A stretch of DNA of 64,000 nucleotides from Neptunicella plasticusilytica (GCF_047922965.1 NZ_CP150481.1:2914001-2978000), one strand, 5' to 3'. Numbered from the stretch's first letter, positions 1-9,316 are shown. Numbers and translations: made by a program. The notes: a model not told the origin generated them from the sequence alone.

Positions 1-680
1 CCGCGCAGGATATTCAGTTCTTCTCTCTCCGGTCTGGCGCGATTAAACAATCGGCGTAACTTGGTCATCACCATACCCGGATGTTGCTTAACAATAAAAG
101 TCGTTTTGGTTAGGGTTTGTTCCAGATGAGTATAATAACGTTCCAAATCTTCAGATAACGGATAATCCGGCTCATCTTCTGCCAAGCGCGAATCCTGTAG
201 ATGCGCCATGCGAACCTCATAACATAAGGTTTGCACTGCCGCCGCCAAATTTAACGAACTATAGTCAGGGTTGGCCGGAATACACACATGAAAATGACAT
301 TGTTGCAGCTCTTCATTACTCAAACCGTTATTTTCACGGCCGAATACCAGCGCAACAGGATAGTTTACCGACTCGGCCACCAACTTTTCACCGCATTCGC
401 GCGGCTCAATCATCGGCCAGGATAAGGTTCGGGAACGGGCACTGGTTCCAATCACCAGCCCACAATCTGCTACCGCTTCTGCCAGAGTAGCGACGATTTT
501 GGCATTACCCAATACATCGGTGGCACCGGCTGCTAACGCGCTGGCTTGTCCGTCAGGTTTACTAACAGGATCAACCAGCACTAACTGACTCAGCCCCATG
601 GTTTTCATTGCACGCGCGGTCGAACCAATATTGCCGGTATGGGATGTATTAACCAGTACAACTTTAATATTTTCTAGCAT
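1..680 (-). CDS. trmJ: tRNA (cytidine/uridine-2'-O-)-methyltransferase TrmJ, 3' end cut by window
   Basis: SpoU/TrmH-family SAM-dependent methyltransferase that 2'-O-methylates position 32 of tRNAs. I translated the open frame directly from the ATG at 680. It starts MLENIKVVLVNTSHTGNIGS and carries the family motifs NTSHTGNIGSTARAM (motif 1), VFGRENNGLS (motif 2) and CIPANPDYSSLNLAAAVQ (motif 3, knot). About 226 codons are present against roughly 246 in E. coli, so only the C-terminal tail is missing. It is divergent from suhB, the same arrangement as in E. coli. Identification is confident from motifs plus synteny. Confidence 0.93.
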   Translation of the reverse strand, partial: MLENIKVVLVNTSHTGNIGSTARAMKTMGLSQLVLVDPVSKPDGQASALAAGATDVLGNAKIVATLAEAVADCGLVIGTSARSRTLSWPMIEPRECGEKLVAESVNYPVALVFGRENNGLSNEELQQCHFHVCIPANPDYSSLNLAAAVQTLCYEVRMAHLQDSRLAEDEPDYPLSEDLERYYTHLEQTLTKTTFIVKQHPGMVMTKLRRLFNRARPEREELNILR

Positions 681-885
681 AGGTAATTGTTTAGTGAAGC
701 CGGTAAAATTTAGGCGCGAATAATAGCACAGCATAGCGAAGTGTCATCCTTCGACGTGTTTTACTTGCGTTTTTAAAGCGCTCTGTTAAACTTCGCGGCG
801 ATTTTTTGAGCGGCTTGAAACTAACGTTGCTAACGTGAAGTAATCCAAGCCCAATTCTGTTCTTTATAAAATTGGTGGACCATAT

Positions 886-1662
886 ATGCATGCAATGCTG
901 AATATTGCGGTGCGCGCTGCGCGTACGGCCGGAAATATCATCCTGAAAGGATTTGAAAACCGCGACGAGTTAATGACAGAGATGAAAGGTGACAACGATT
1001 ATGTGACCCGTATCGATAAAGAAGCGGAACAAGCCATTATTCGTAAAATTCAGCAATCTTATCCCACTCACAGTTTTTTGGGTGAAGAAGGCGGCATAGT
1101 AGAAGGCGATGACGATTACCAGTGGGTGATTGATCCGCTCGATGGCACCACCAATTTCGTTCGCGGTATCCCGCATTTCGCCGTTTCCATTGCCTTACTC
1201 CATAAAGGTCGACTAGATCAGGCTGTCGTTTTCGATCCTATTCGTGGTGAACTGTTTACCGCCAGCAAAGGGTCCGGTGCACAGTTAAACGGGTTTCGTA
1301 TCCGTACCTCTAAAGCGCGAGATTTAAGTAATACCGTGTTAGCCACTGCCTTCCCCTTTAAAGCCAAGCAACAAACCCAGCAATGCCTGGACAGCTTTCA
1401 GGCAATTTTTATGAAATGCGGTGATGTACGTCGTGCCGGTTCTGCGGCCCTGGATATGGCCTATGTCGCTGCCGGTCGCTATGACGGCTATTGGGAAAAA
1501 GGCATTAATGCCTGGGATATCGCCGCTGGCGAATTGTTAGTCAAAGAATCCGGTGGACTAGTCACCGATTACGATGGCGGAAATAACCCGATGAAAACTC
1601 GTAGTGTCGTCTGCGGAAACCCCAAAGTGGTACAAAACCTGGTTAAGCTTATTAACAGTTAA
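886..1662 (+). CDS. suhB: Inositol-1-monophosphatase SuhB
   Basis: Mg2+-dependent phosphatase acting on inositol-1-phosphate; in enterobacteria it also joins the rRNA antitermination complex. The 258-residue protein has GEEGG at 66-70, DPLDGT at 83-88 (metal and substrate ligands) and the second metal motif WDIAAGELL from residue 210. The start MHAMLNIAVRAAR matches the E. coli MHPMLNIAVRAAR start, which fixes the ATG at 886. The length is slightly below the E. coli 267. It is transcribed alone, divergent from trmJ and convergent with secF, and followed by a strong terminator hairpin. Confidence 0.96.
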   Translation: MHAMLNIAVRAARTAGNIILKGFENRDELMTEMKGDNDYVTRIDKEAEQAIIRKIQQSYPTHSFLGEEGGIVEGDDDYQWVIDPLDGTTNFVRGIPHFAVSIALLHKGRLDQAVVFDPIRGELFTASKGSGAQLNGFRIRTSKARDLSNTVLATAFPFKAKQQTQQCLDSFQAIFMKCGDVRRAGSAALDMAYVAAGRYDGYWEKGINAWDIAAGELLVKESGGLVTDYDGGNNPMKTRSVVCGNPKVVQNLVKLINS

Positions 1663-1686
1663 TTCGTCAACAGCGTTACCAATGCC

Positions 1687-1712
1687 AAAAAGCCGGGATA
1701 TCCCGGCTTTTT
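1687..1712. terminator. Bidirectional Rho-independent terminator between suhB and secF
   Basis: Perfect 8-bp stem (1691-1698 with 1701-1708, AGCCGGGA/TCCCGGCT) flanked by an A-run on the left and a T-run on the right, so it can end both suhB (+) and the convergent secDF operon (-). Confidence 0.9.
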
Positions 1713-1737
1713 GTTAACTGCAATTATGTTGAACTGA

Positions 1738-2679
1738 TTAAATCATCGGATCCTGATCGGCGCCTTCTTTTTCCACTTCGGTCGGCATCAGATCTTCTTT
1801 CTTCACACCCAGCATCAATGCAATCGCACTGGCGACATAGATGGACGAATAGGTTCCAATAAATATCCCGAATAATAGCGCAGTCGCAAATCCGTGGATC
1901 AATGCACCACCTTTAACAAATAAGGCAATCAATACCAGAATTGTGGTACCGGAAGTAATAATGGTACGACTCATGGTTTGGGTTAATGACGTATCAATCA
2001 CTTCAGCGGGTTCAGCCTTACGTATTTTCAGGAAGTTTTCACGAATACGGTCAAATACCACGATAGTATCGTTAAGCGAATAACCGATAACGGCCAGCAC
2101 GGCGGCTAATACTGTCAGATCAAATTCCAGTTGCAGGATTGAAAACAATCCCAGGGTAATGATGACATCGTGCGCCAGAGCAATAACGGAACTTAACGCC
2201 AAACGCCATTCAAAACGTACCGCCACATAAAACATGATACAAATCAGCGCGGTTAGCATGGCCAATCCGCCCTGTTCGGCCAGTTCGTCTCCTACATTAG
2301 GACCAACAAATTCAATCCGGCGCATATCCACCTGTTCGCCATCGCTACGCAAGGCTCCCAGAACCTGATCGCCCAGGATTGCGGCTTTTACCCCTTCACG
2401 CGGCGCCAAACGGATTAGCACATCTTCACTGGTACCAAAGTTTTGTACTATGGCATCGTTAAAGTCGGCGGTTTGTAATTGCTTACGAATATGTTCCAGC
2501 TTGGCTGGCTGCTGATAGCCAACTTCAATTAAGGTTCCGCCAGTAAAATCCAGTCCCCAGTTCAGGCTGTTGGTGGCCAGACTAAATATTGACACCAGAA
2601 TAAGCACACCAGAAAAAATCTGGGCCGGCAGGCGCAACCTCATGAAGTTAATGTTTTCTTTAAAATTTAATATCTGCAT
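1738..2679 (-). CDS. secF: Protein translocase subunit SecF
   Basis: RND-superfamily accessory subunit of the Sec translocon. With SecD and YajC it uses the proton motive force to help late steps of preprotein export. The 313 residues comprise an N-terminal transmembrane segment (about 14-34), the conserved stretch LNWGLDFTGGTLIEV, a periplasmic domain, and a C-terminal bundle of about five helices from residue 135. The E. coli protein is 323 residues. It begins 14 bp downstream of secD and is the last gene of the yajC-secD-secF unit, ended by the shared terminator. Confidence 0.96.
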   Translation of the reverse strand: MQILNFKENINFMRLRLPAQIFSGVLILVSIFSLATNSLNWGLDFTGGTLIEVGYQQPAKLEHIRKQLQTADFNDAIVQNFGTSEDVLIRLAPREGVKAAILGDQVLGALRSDGEQVDMRRIEFVGPNVGDELAEQGGLAMLTALICIMFYVAVRFEWRLALSSVIALAHDVIITLGLFSILQLEFDLTVLAAVLAVIGYSLNDTIVVFDRIRENFLKIRKAEPAEVIDTSLTQTMSRTIITSGTTILVLIALFVKGGALIHGFATALLFGIFIGTYSSIYVASAIALMLGVKKEDLMPTEVEKEGADQDPMI

Positions 2680-2693
2680 GTTCGTTACTCCGC

Positions 2694-4541
2694 CTAAATC
2701 GACAATTTGTCGAGACGTTTACCGCCCCAGAGACCATTAATAATCACCCGTGTCACCACTATCGCAGTAAACATCGAGGTAACAATGCCGATGGCCAACG
2801 TAATAGAAAAGCCTTTGATAGAACCTGTTCCTATCGCAAACAGAATAATGGCAGCGATCAGGGTGGTGATATTGGCATCCAATATGGTGGAGAATGCACT
2901 GTCATAACCTTGGTGAATAGATTGCTGTGGCCCACGTCCATCACGCATTTCTTCACGGATACGTTCAAATATCAACACATTGGCATCCACTGCCATCCCT
3001 ACGGTTAATACTATACCGGCCATACCGGGTAACGTCAGGGTCGCTCCCGGGATCATCGACATAATACCGACAATCATCACCAGGTTAGTGGCCAGAGCAA
3101 AATTGGCGACCAGACCAAATTTGCGGTAATAAACCGCCATAAAGATCAAAACCAGCGCGAAGCCCCACACAATAGCCTGCATCCCAAGATCAATGTTTTC
3201 CTGTCCCAGGCTTGGCCCAACGGTACGTTCTTCAACAATCTGGATAGGCGCGATAAGTGCACCGGCGCGCAATAACAACGCCAGATTTTGCGCTTCCTGT
3301 GGAGAATCCAGTCCGGTGATACGGAAGCCGCCACCGCCCAAACGCGCCTGAATCGTCGCCACACTGATAATTTCTTCTACTTTTTCAAATACCGGTTTAT
3401 CGTTCTCGTCGCGTTCAGGTAAAGGTTTATATTCAATAAACACAGTTGCCATAGGTTTACCAATATTGCCCTTGGTTCCCATTGACATCTTGTTGCCACC
3501 TTCAGAATCAACCGAAATATTCACTTGCGGGCGACCGTTTTCATCAAAACTGCTGCTGGCGTCGATGATATGATTACCGGACATCATGACTTTCTTCTCA
3601 AGCAGGTAAGGTACACCTTTTTGATCGTTAACAATTTGCGAGCCTGGAGGAACACGGCCATCTAATGCAGATCTGACATCATGTTCCGAATCTACCAGAC
3701 GAAAATCCAGGGTAGCCGTCGCATTAAGAATTTCTTTAGCCCTCGCGGTATCCTGAATACCGGGCAATTGCACCACGATACGATCCGCTCCCTGACGTTG
3801 AATCAGTGGCTCTGCAACACCAAGTTGGTTCACCCGGTTGCGCATGATGGTGATATTTTGTTTAACCGCATAATCACGAGTTTCGGCCAGTTTTGCTTCA
3901 GACATGGTGACCATCAGCATCAAATTGTCTTGCTCGTTAAACAGCAAATCGGGATTACGTTTTTTCAAAAATGCCAGACCATCATCCAGTGTCTGTTGAT
4001 CACGGAACTGGACTTCCACGCCTTCGTCCAACTGACGGACGGTACGGTAACGAATGCCTTCTTCACGCAATGAGGTGCGGAAATTGCCGACCAAATCTTC
4101 CATCGACTTGGCAATGGCCAGGTTCATATCCACTTCCATCAGAAAGTGCACACCACCGCGTAAATCCAGCCCTAGCTTGATGGGCTCACCACCCAACGAT
4201 TCCAGCCATTTAGGTGTATCAGGCGCCAAGTTCATGGCAACGTAATAATCCTTGCCCATTTTACTATCCAGCAATTCACGGGCGACCAGTTGGGTTTCGG
4301 AATCCGCAACCCGGATCAAAATTTGTTCGTTATCCAGCACAACACTTTTAGTTTGAATATTGGCTTGCTGAAGATCGTCTTCTACCTGCTGCAAGGTCTG
4401 CATAGTGACGGTTGCATTACGGCCGGCAGAAATCTGGATGGCATGGTCTTCACCGTATAAATTGGGTGAAGCATATAAAGCAGCGATGGCAATAACAAAA
4501 ATTACCATCAAATACTTCCATAACGGAGTTTTGTTTAACAC
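2694..4541 (-). CDS. secD: Protein translocase subunit SecD
   Basis: Partner of SecF in the SecDF-YajC complex of the inner membrane. The 615 residues match the E. coli length exactly. Visible parts are an N-terminal membrane segment (about 8-25), the motif GLDLRGGVHFLMEVD in the first periplasmic region, a large P1 domain, and a C-terminal six-helix RND bundle with GMAVDANVLIFERIREE. The ATG at 4541 gives the expected MLNKTPLWKY start. It sits between yajC and secF. Confidence 0.97.
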   Translation of the reverse strand: MLNKTPLWKYLMVIFVIAIAALYASPNLYGEDHAIQISAGRNATVTMQTLQQVEDDLQQANIQTKSVVLDNEQILIRVADSETQLVARELLDSKMGKDYYVAMNLAPDTPKWLESLGGEPIKLGLDLRGGVHFLMEVDMNLAIAKSMEDLVGNFRTSLREEGIRYRTVRQLDEGVEVQFRDQQTLDDGLAFLKKRNPDLLFNEQDNLMLMVTMSEAKLAETRDYAVKQNITIMRNRVNQLGVAEPLIQRQGADRIVVQLPGIQDTARAKEILNATATLDFRLVDSEHDVRSALDGRVPPGSQIVNDQKGVPYLLEKKVMMSGNHIIDASSSFDENGRPQVNISVDSEGGNKMSMGTKGNIGKPMATVFIEYKPLPERDENDKPVFEKVEEIISVATIQARLGGGGFRITGLDSPQEAQNLALLLRAGALIAPIQIVEERTVGPSLGQENIDLGMQAIVWGFALVLIFMAVYYRKFGLVANFALATNLVMIVGIMSMIPGATLTLPGMAGIVLTVGMAVDANVLIFERIREEMRDGRGPQQSIHQGYDSAFSTILDANITTLIAAIILFAIGTGSIKGFSITLAIGIVTSMFTAIVVTRVIINGLWGGKRLDKLSI

Positions 4542-4630
4542 AGGATATTCCTTTGTGCGGGTTGATAATTATAACCGGAGCACCAAATTAGTTGACTATT
4601 AAGCCTCCGGTTAACCCATATCGGCCTTAA

Positions 4631-4966
4631 TTACAGGCTTTTCATCGTACCTTTAGGTAATACGGCTGAAATAGCAGACTTCTGTACCACAATATTAGTG
4701 GTTTCGTTTAACGCCAATTCGATGAAATCTTTTTCAGCAGTAACTTTGACAATCTTGCCAACCATACCGCCCTGCGTCAGAACCTCGTCACCTTTGCTTA
4801 AAGATTCAACCAGATTTTTATGCTCTTTAACCCGTTTGGCTTGCGGGCGATACAGCATGAAGTAAAAAATCAAACCAAAGATACCCAACATGATCAGCAT
4901 TGACATGCCGCCTTCTTGAGCTCCGCCAGCGGCTTGCGCATAAGCATTAGATATAAATAAACTCAT
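4631..4966 (-). CDS. yajC: Preprotein translocase subunit YajC
   Basis: Small single-span subunit of the SecDF-YajC complex. The 111 residues (E. coli 110) contain the membrane segment MLIMLGIFGLIFYFMLYRPQ followed by the conserved cytoplasmic SH3-like part with GDEVLTQGGMVGKI. It lies between tgt and secD in the canonical order, with 38 bp to tgt and 89 bp to secD, so it is probably co-transcribed with both. Confidence 0.95.
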   Translation of the reverse strand: MSLFISNAYAQAAGGAQEGGMSMLIMLGIFGLIFYFMLYRPQAKRVKEHKNLVESLSKGDEVLTQGGMVGKIVKVTAEKDFIELALNETTNIVVQKSAISAVLPKGTMKSL

Positions 4967-5004
4967 TTTCGTCCCCTAATATTGTATTTCTTAATTTTAA
5001 ATAA

Positions 5005-6117
5005 TCAGAGTGCCGGTACTGGCATCTCTTTTTGTTGATAAAAATCTGCAACAAACTGATCAAGTTGATCCGCGTCGATAGCGTCTCGTAATCCTTGCAT
5101 CACTCGCTGGTAATAACGCAGATTATGAATGGTATTTAATCGTGCGCCGAGTATCTCATTGCATTTGTCCAAATGATGTAGATATGACCGCGAATAATTT
5201 TTACAAGTGTAACAATCACATTTTTCGTCCAGTGGCCCGGTATCCGTCTTATGCTTGGCATTACGAATTTTAACGATACCTTCGGTCACAAATAGATGGC
5301 CATTGCGCGCGTTGCGGGTTGGCATCACACAGTCGAACATATCGATGCCACGTCGAACCGCCTCGACAATATCTTCCGGCTTGCCAACGCCCATCAGATA
5401 ACGGGGTTTGTCGGCGGGAATTTTATCAGCAGTATGATCCAGAATACGGATCATATCTTCTTTGGGCTCACCCACAGACAATCCACCAATGGCGTAACCG
5501 TCAAAGCCGATATCCACCAGACCTTTTAAAGACGCATCGCGCAGCCCTTCATACATGCCGCCCTGGACTATCCCGAACAGTGCTGAAGGGTTGCCCTGAT
5601 GCGCATCTTTACTGCGCTGGGCCCAACGTAAAGATAATTCCATGGATTTACGTGCGACATGCTCCTCGGCAGGATACGGGGTACATTCGTCAAATATCAT
5701 CACAATATCCGAACCCAGATCGCGCTGAACATGAATAGACTTTTCCGGAGTGAGCAAGATTTTTTCACCGTTAATGGGCGAACGAAAGGTCACCCCCTCT
5801 TCGGTTATTTTACGTAGCTCACCCAAACTGAACACCTGAAAACCGCCTGAATCAGTCAGAATGGGCTTATCCCAATGCATAAAGTCATGCAAATCACCGT
5901 GTAATTTCATGACTTCAGTGCCTGGACGCAACATCAGATGGAAAGTATTTCCCAGACAGATATGCGCACCGGTTTCTTCAAGCTCTTCCGGAGTCATGCC
6001 TTTTACCGTGCCATAGGTACCTACTGGCATAAAAGCCGGTGTTTCGACCACACCGCGCTCAAATATCATCCGTCCCCGACGGGCTTTGCCATCGGTTTTA
6101 ATTAGTTCAAATTGCAT
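5005..6117 (-). CDS. tgt: tRNA-guanine transglycosylase (queuine synthesis)
   Basis: Exchanges guanine-34 of GUN-anticodon tRNAs for preQ1 in the queuosine pathway. The 370-residue TIM barrel has the catalytic/binding motif LTDSGGFQVFSL (Asp about 89), the second catalytic Asp region RGIDMFDCVMPTRNARNG, and a C-terminal zinc site CDCYTC with a downstream His. The length is close to E. coli (375). It follows queA and precedes yajC as in most gammaproteobacteria. Confidence 0.97.
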   Translation of the reverse strand: MQFELIKTDGKARRGRMIFERGVVETPAFMPVGTYGTVKGMTPEELEETGAHICLGNTFHLMLRPGTEVMKLHGDLHDFMHWDKPILTDSGGFQVFSLGELRKITEEGVTFRSPINGEKILLTPEKSIHVQRDLGSDIVMIFDECTPYPAEEHVARKSMELSLRWAQRSKDAHQGNPSALFGIVQGGMYEGLRDASLKGLVDIGFDGYAIGGLSVGEPKEDMIRILDHTADKIPADKPRYLMGVGKPEDIVEAVRRGIDMFDCVMPTRNARNGHLFVTEGIVKIRNAKHKTDTGPLDEKCDCYTCKNYSRSYLHHLDKCNEILGARLNTIHNLRYYQRVMQGLRDAIDADQLDQFVADFYQQKEMPVPAL

Positions 6118-6221
6118 ACAACATCCTGACAGCAGGCCGGAAAACAGTCCGGAGCCGAGAAAAATAAAGCCGGGATTATATACGAATCGAACGCCATTTT
6201 ATAAGTAAATGACAAGTAAAT

Positions 6222-7268
6222 TTAGTTTTGCTTGCGTTCAATAAACATGGCGTCACCATAACTGAAAAAACGGTAACGCTGTTCAATGGCTTGCTGGTAG
6301 GCATCCATCACATTGTCCCGTCCGGCAAAAGCGCTGATCAGCATGATCAGGGTGGATTCCGGCAAGTGGAAATTGGTTAGCATCGCGTCAACAATCTGGA
6401 ACTGATAACCGGGGTAAATAAAAATATCCGTATCGGCATAAAAGGGGGACAATTCTGATTGATTGGCAAGTGCCGCCTGAGCGGCTGACTCCAGTGAACG
6501 CACCGAGGTTGTTCCCACTGCAACAACTCTTTTGCCATTGGCTTTGGTGGTCAGAATAGCCTCAACGACATCCTGCGATACTTCAGCGTATTCAGCATGC
6601 ATCTGATGCTCAAGGATATTATCTACCCGCACCGGCTGAAACGTCCCGGCTCCGACATGCAGGGTCACAAATGCCTGCTGTACGCCTTTATCTGTCAATT
6701 GCTGCAGTATATCATCATCAAAATGTAATCCGGCCGTCGGAGCAGCGACAGCTCCCGGTTTATCGTTATAGACAGTTTGGTAGCGTTCCTTATCTGAATC
6801 TTCATCCGGGCGATCAATATAAGGTGGCAATGGCATATGCCCGTGCTGCTCCAGCACTTCCAATACATTTTGTTCGGTCAGAAATTTAAGTTCAAATAGC
6901 GCATCGTGGCGTTGCAACATTTCCACCCTGACTTGCTGTTCCAAGATCAGAATGGTTCCAGGTTTAGGCGCTTTACTGGCTCGCACATGGGCCAATACGC
7001 GTTGATCGTCCAATATTCTTTCGACTAACACCTCAACTTTACCGCCCGATTCCTTTTGCCCCAGTAGACGGGCAGGAATAACCCGGGTATTGTTAAATAT
7101 CAGCAGGTCGCCTTCATTGAGCAAATCCAGTACATTTTTGAAACGCAAGTGCTGTACAGCCCCATTCTGGCCGTTAAGATGCAACAAACGACTGGCCGAA
7201 CGATCCTTCATCGGATAGCGGGCAATCAGTTCATCGGGAAGTTCAAAGTTAAAATCAGTCAGTTTCAT
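6222..7268 (-). CDS. queA: S-adenosylmethionine:tRNA ribosyltransferase-isomerase QueA
   Basis: Transfers and isomerises the ribosyl part of SAM onto preQ1-modified tRNA to give epoxyqueuosine; Tgt acts just before it. I place the start at 7268 (MKLTDFNFELPDELIARYP), the family's canonical N-terminus, rather than the upstream in-frame start at 7328. This gives 348 residues against 356 in E. coli. Conserved stretches include AAPTAGLHF, HVGAGTFQPVR and TNFHLPESTL. It is the first gene of queA-tgt-yajC-secDF. Confidence 0.95.
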   Translation of the reverse strand: MKLTDFNFELPDELIARYPMKDRSASRLLHLNGQNGAVQHLRFKNVLDLLNEGDLLIFNNTRVIPARLLGQKESGGKVEVLVERILDDQRVLAHVRASKAPKPGTILILEQQVRVEMLQRHDALFELKFLTEQNVLEVLEQHGHMPLPPYIDRPDEDSDKERYQTVYNDKPGAVAAPTAGLHFDDDILQQLTDKGVQQAFVTLHVGAGTFQPVRVDNILEHQMHAEYAEVSQDVVEAILTTKANGKRVVAVGTTSVRSLESAAQAALANQSELSPFYADTDIFIYPGYQFQIVDAMLTNFHLPESTLIMLISAFAGRDNVMDAYQQAIEQRYRFFSYGDAMFIERKQN

Positions 7269-7336
7269 AGCGACACCAAATAAAGAGACAGGACATTTTA
7301 CGTATATTTTTTTATACCTGCAATGCACCTTTGATA

Positions 7337-7449
7337 CCGACAGCCTCTAAAATCTTGCGTATTATCTAGTCTGTTTCTTCCATAAGCTTTAACAGGTTAT
7401 GTCCCTGTCTAACGTGTTTTAACCCGGCTCTCGCCGGGTTCTTTTTTTG
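7337..7449 (+). ncRNA. Candidate small RNA with own promoter and terminator
   Basis: Between queA and the sulfotransferase gene there is a strong plus-strand Rho-independent terminator: an 8-bp perfect stem AACCCGGC/GCCGGGTT at 7421-7440 with a TCTC loop, then seven T at 7442-7448. No plus-strand ORF precedes it. A sigma70-like promoter is visible upstream: CCGACA at 7337-7342, a 17-bp spacer, and TATTAT at 7360-7365. The transcript would start near 7372, be about 75 nt long, and contain a small ACAGG/CCTGT hairpin. No family was recognised. Alternatively the hairpin serves the minus-strand sulfotransferase gene, but on that strand it lacks a T-run. Confidence 0.3.
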
Positions 7450-7474
7450 TGCTCCCGGATAAACTCATCAGCAT

Positions 7475-8377
7475 CTAGCCAACAGATTCATGTACAGCCC
7501 TCTGGGCTAATTCCAGCCGTCTATAAATATTGGTTAACCCTTCGCCATTATCCTCCTGTGAAAAAGGTAATAATTGTCCTCCCAGCTGTGCTTCGGTTTC
7601 GGTCAGTGCGCTGTTTTCCAAATTGGCGGTGCGGCGTGAAATATTAGTTTCGATAAAATTGGTCAGATTGGGATCAGGACCTATTTCCAGATAATCAACA
7701 ACCTTGGCCAGCGTGCCCGACGCGTCGCCGGTAAGCGCCGAATAGGAAATTTCCATATATTTATCCCCTGCCAATTGGCCCAGAAATCTGACCACTGACT
7801 CGGTACTTAATCGCCACTCGAGCAGCCCTTTGTGATAGTAGCTGTCGCATAACGCAGGGAGTTTTTCGGTTGCCGGGTCATTTTTTGCGTAGTCGCTCAA
7901 TTGCTGCCACTTATATTCATTCGGACCAAACCATTTTCCCGCCTCACTCATTTTTTGAATAGATTTAGCCACTTCAAGACCGTTTCTGAAAATGTGGATA
8001 AAGCGCGCGTCGGGGAAGATAGAATGGATAAACTCCACTCTGAAATTATTGATAGGCAGTTTTTCAACCAGAACAGGACGAGAAGTCTTGATGGTTTGCC
8101 TATGAAACAAGGTTCTTAGCAAGGCACTTTTTTCGGGATTAGCATCTGCCGCCGTCAGTTTCATTTTTCCACCACGTGCTTTGGCTTGTTCCGACCAGAT
8201 ATCGGCAATCGGATATGCCTGATGCCATATGTCTCTGCGCTCGTTTAAATAGGTAATATCACGATGTTGGGACAAGGTTGTACCAAAGATGGTGGTACCG
8301 GAACGTCCGCAGCCAAGTATAAAAATGGGGCGTTGAATTTGTTTATTTGATAACTGGGATAAAAGCTTTCGTAGCAT
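7475..8377 (-). CDS. Sulfotransferase family protein
   Basis: Likely PAPS-dependent sulfotransferase (P-loop fold). The 300 residues start with the 5'-phosphosulfate loop ILGCGRSGTTIFG (about 20-32) and contain the 3'-phosphate-binding region FPDARFIHIFRNGLEVAKS, the usual pair for this family. The acceptor cannot be told from sequence; carbohydrate or lipid substrates are typical of bacterial members. It is a single gene with DUF6471 upstream on the same strand (90 bp gap); a functional link between the two is not evident. Confidence 0.85.
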   Translation of the reverse strand: MLRKLLSQLSNKQIQRPIFILGCGRSGTTIFGTTLSQHRDITYLNERRDIWHQAYPIADIWSEQAKARGGKMKLTAADANPEKSALLRTLFHRQTIKTSRPVLVEKLPINNFRVEFIHSIFPDARFIHIFRNGLEVAKSIQKMSEAGKWFGPNEYKWQQLSDYAKNDPATEKLPALCDSYYHKGLLEWRLSTESVVRFLGQLAGDKYMEISYSALTGDASGTLAKVVDYLEIGPDPNLTNFIETNISRRTANLENSALTETEAQLGGQLLPFSQEDNGEGLTNIYRRLELAQRAVHESVG

Positions 8378-8467
8378 TGAATCATAACCTTAGATTGTCG
8401 GATGTTGGCAGCGCAACCATTTACGCCCGCTCAAATCAAGGTTAGTACATGTTCAGATGTCCACCAC

Positions 8468-8746
8468 TTACTCCTGCATAACGATGCCCATATCGGCAAA
8501 GATATCCAGCATATCTTCCCGTTCGAGTCGCCTGACATTGAGTACAAACATAATTTGTAACAATAGATCAGCACCTAATATTCCTTTATTAACTTTATTT
8601 CTCAGGTTGTCTGCGCTTTGATCTATGCCGATACTGGACAGACGGTCGCTGAGATCCTGATATTTTACACCACGACGGGACATTTCCGCCTTCAGTAAAC
8701 GCTGGACTAATTGACGCCAATCGGCCGTTTTTGGACTTGCATGCAT
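8468..8746 (-). CDS. DUF6471 family small protein (possible DNA-binding regulator)
   Basis: A 92-residue protein that resembles the DUF6471 family: WRQLVQRLLKAEMSRRGVKY, then a helix-turn-helix-like stretch (QDLSDRLSSIGIDQSADNL, RNKVNKG) reminiscent of XRE-type repressors. No catalytic motif is seen. It is transcribed away from the yjf-type operon, and a perfect 15-bp dyad lies in the divergent promoter region, so a role as local regulator is plausible but inferred. Confidence 0.75.
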   Translation of the reverse strand: MHASPKTADWRQLVQRLLKAEMSRRGVKYQDLSDRLSSIGIDQSADNLRNKVNKGILGADLLLQIMFVLNVRRLEREDMLDIFADMGIVMQE

Positions 8747-8787
8747 AATGTTATACTCGGAACAAATGTGACTTATAATTTACATTT

Positions 8788-8852
8788 AAACATTAATTTA
8801 TTCAAATAAAATAAATTAATGTTTGACTAACTGATTTTTTGCTGACTATTAT
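8788..8852 (+). promoter_or_regulatory. Dyad operator-like site over a sigma70-type promoter of the yjf operon
   Basis: AAACATTAATTTATT (8788-8802) and its exact reverse complement (8810-8824) form a 15-bp inverted repeat with a 7-nt spacer. Its right arm overlaps TTGACT (8823-8828), which is followed after 18 bp by TATTAT (8847-8852): a good promoter for the gene at 8900. The site could bind the neighbouring DUF6471 protein or another dimeric regulator; that part is inference. Confidence 0.55.
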
Positions 8853-8899
8853 AATGCCCAGAACAATTTATTAGTCAGATGCTTTAAAGGAGAGTAGCC

Positions 8900-9289
8900 A
8901 TGACTTGGGATCTTGACCAACTTAAGACCCTTATCAGCAGTAATGATGACTATGTCGTCACCCATGAAGAGAATTGTCTGTTAATTGCCAATTCAGATGG
9001 CATTGATGCCTGGTTAGCCATTAGCGGTGAGCAAATTTTGGTTGAATCGTTACTTTTCTCGACCGATGAAGTGAAAGATACCGCGGCGCTGAATGCGGAA
9101 ATACTCAAAACCCATATGATTTTCCCTTTAAGTACAGTGGGAATTTCGAATATTTCCGGGCAGGACTATTACATCGCATTCGGTGCGCTCAGTTCCCAAT
9201 CCAAAGAACAAAGCGTACTGATTGAAATAGAAACCTTATTTCAGAATGTTGCCGGCTTCCTGGATGCCTATCAGGAACATCTGAAGTAA
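8900..9289 (+). CDS. yjfI: YjfI family protein (DUF2170)
   Basis: First gene of a yjfIJKLMC-type operon. The 129-residue acidic soluble protein matches the DUF2170/YjfI family in its N-terminus, its AWLAISGEQILVESLL core and its position directly before a PspA homologue. The biochemical role is unknown; family members co-occur with PspA-like membrane-stress proteins. The start is supported by AAGGAG about 9 nt upstream of the ATG. The gap to yjfJ is 27 bp. Confidence 0.85.
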   Translation: MTWDLDQLKTLISSNDDYVVTHEENCLLIANSDGIDAWLAISGEQILVESLLFSTDEVKDTAALNAEILKTHMIFPLSTVGISNISGQDYYIAFGALSSQSKEQSVLIEIETLFQNVAGFLDAYQEHLK

Positions 9290-9316
9290 CCCCAGTCACA
9301 CAATGAGGAGACAGTT

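Noticed and set aside
7269..7449. tRNA gene ahead of the plus-strand terminator
   Set aside because: No T-loop GGTTCGA-type sequence or cloverleaf could be found; a small RNA is the better guess.
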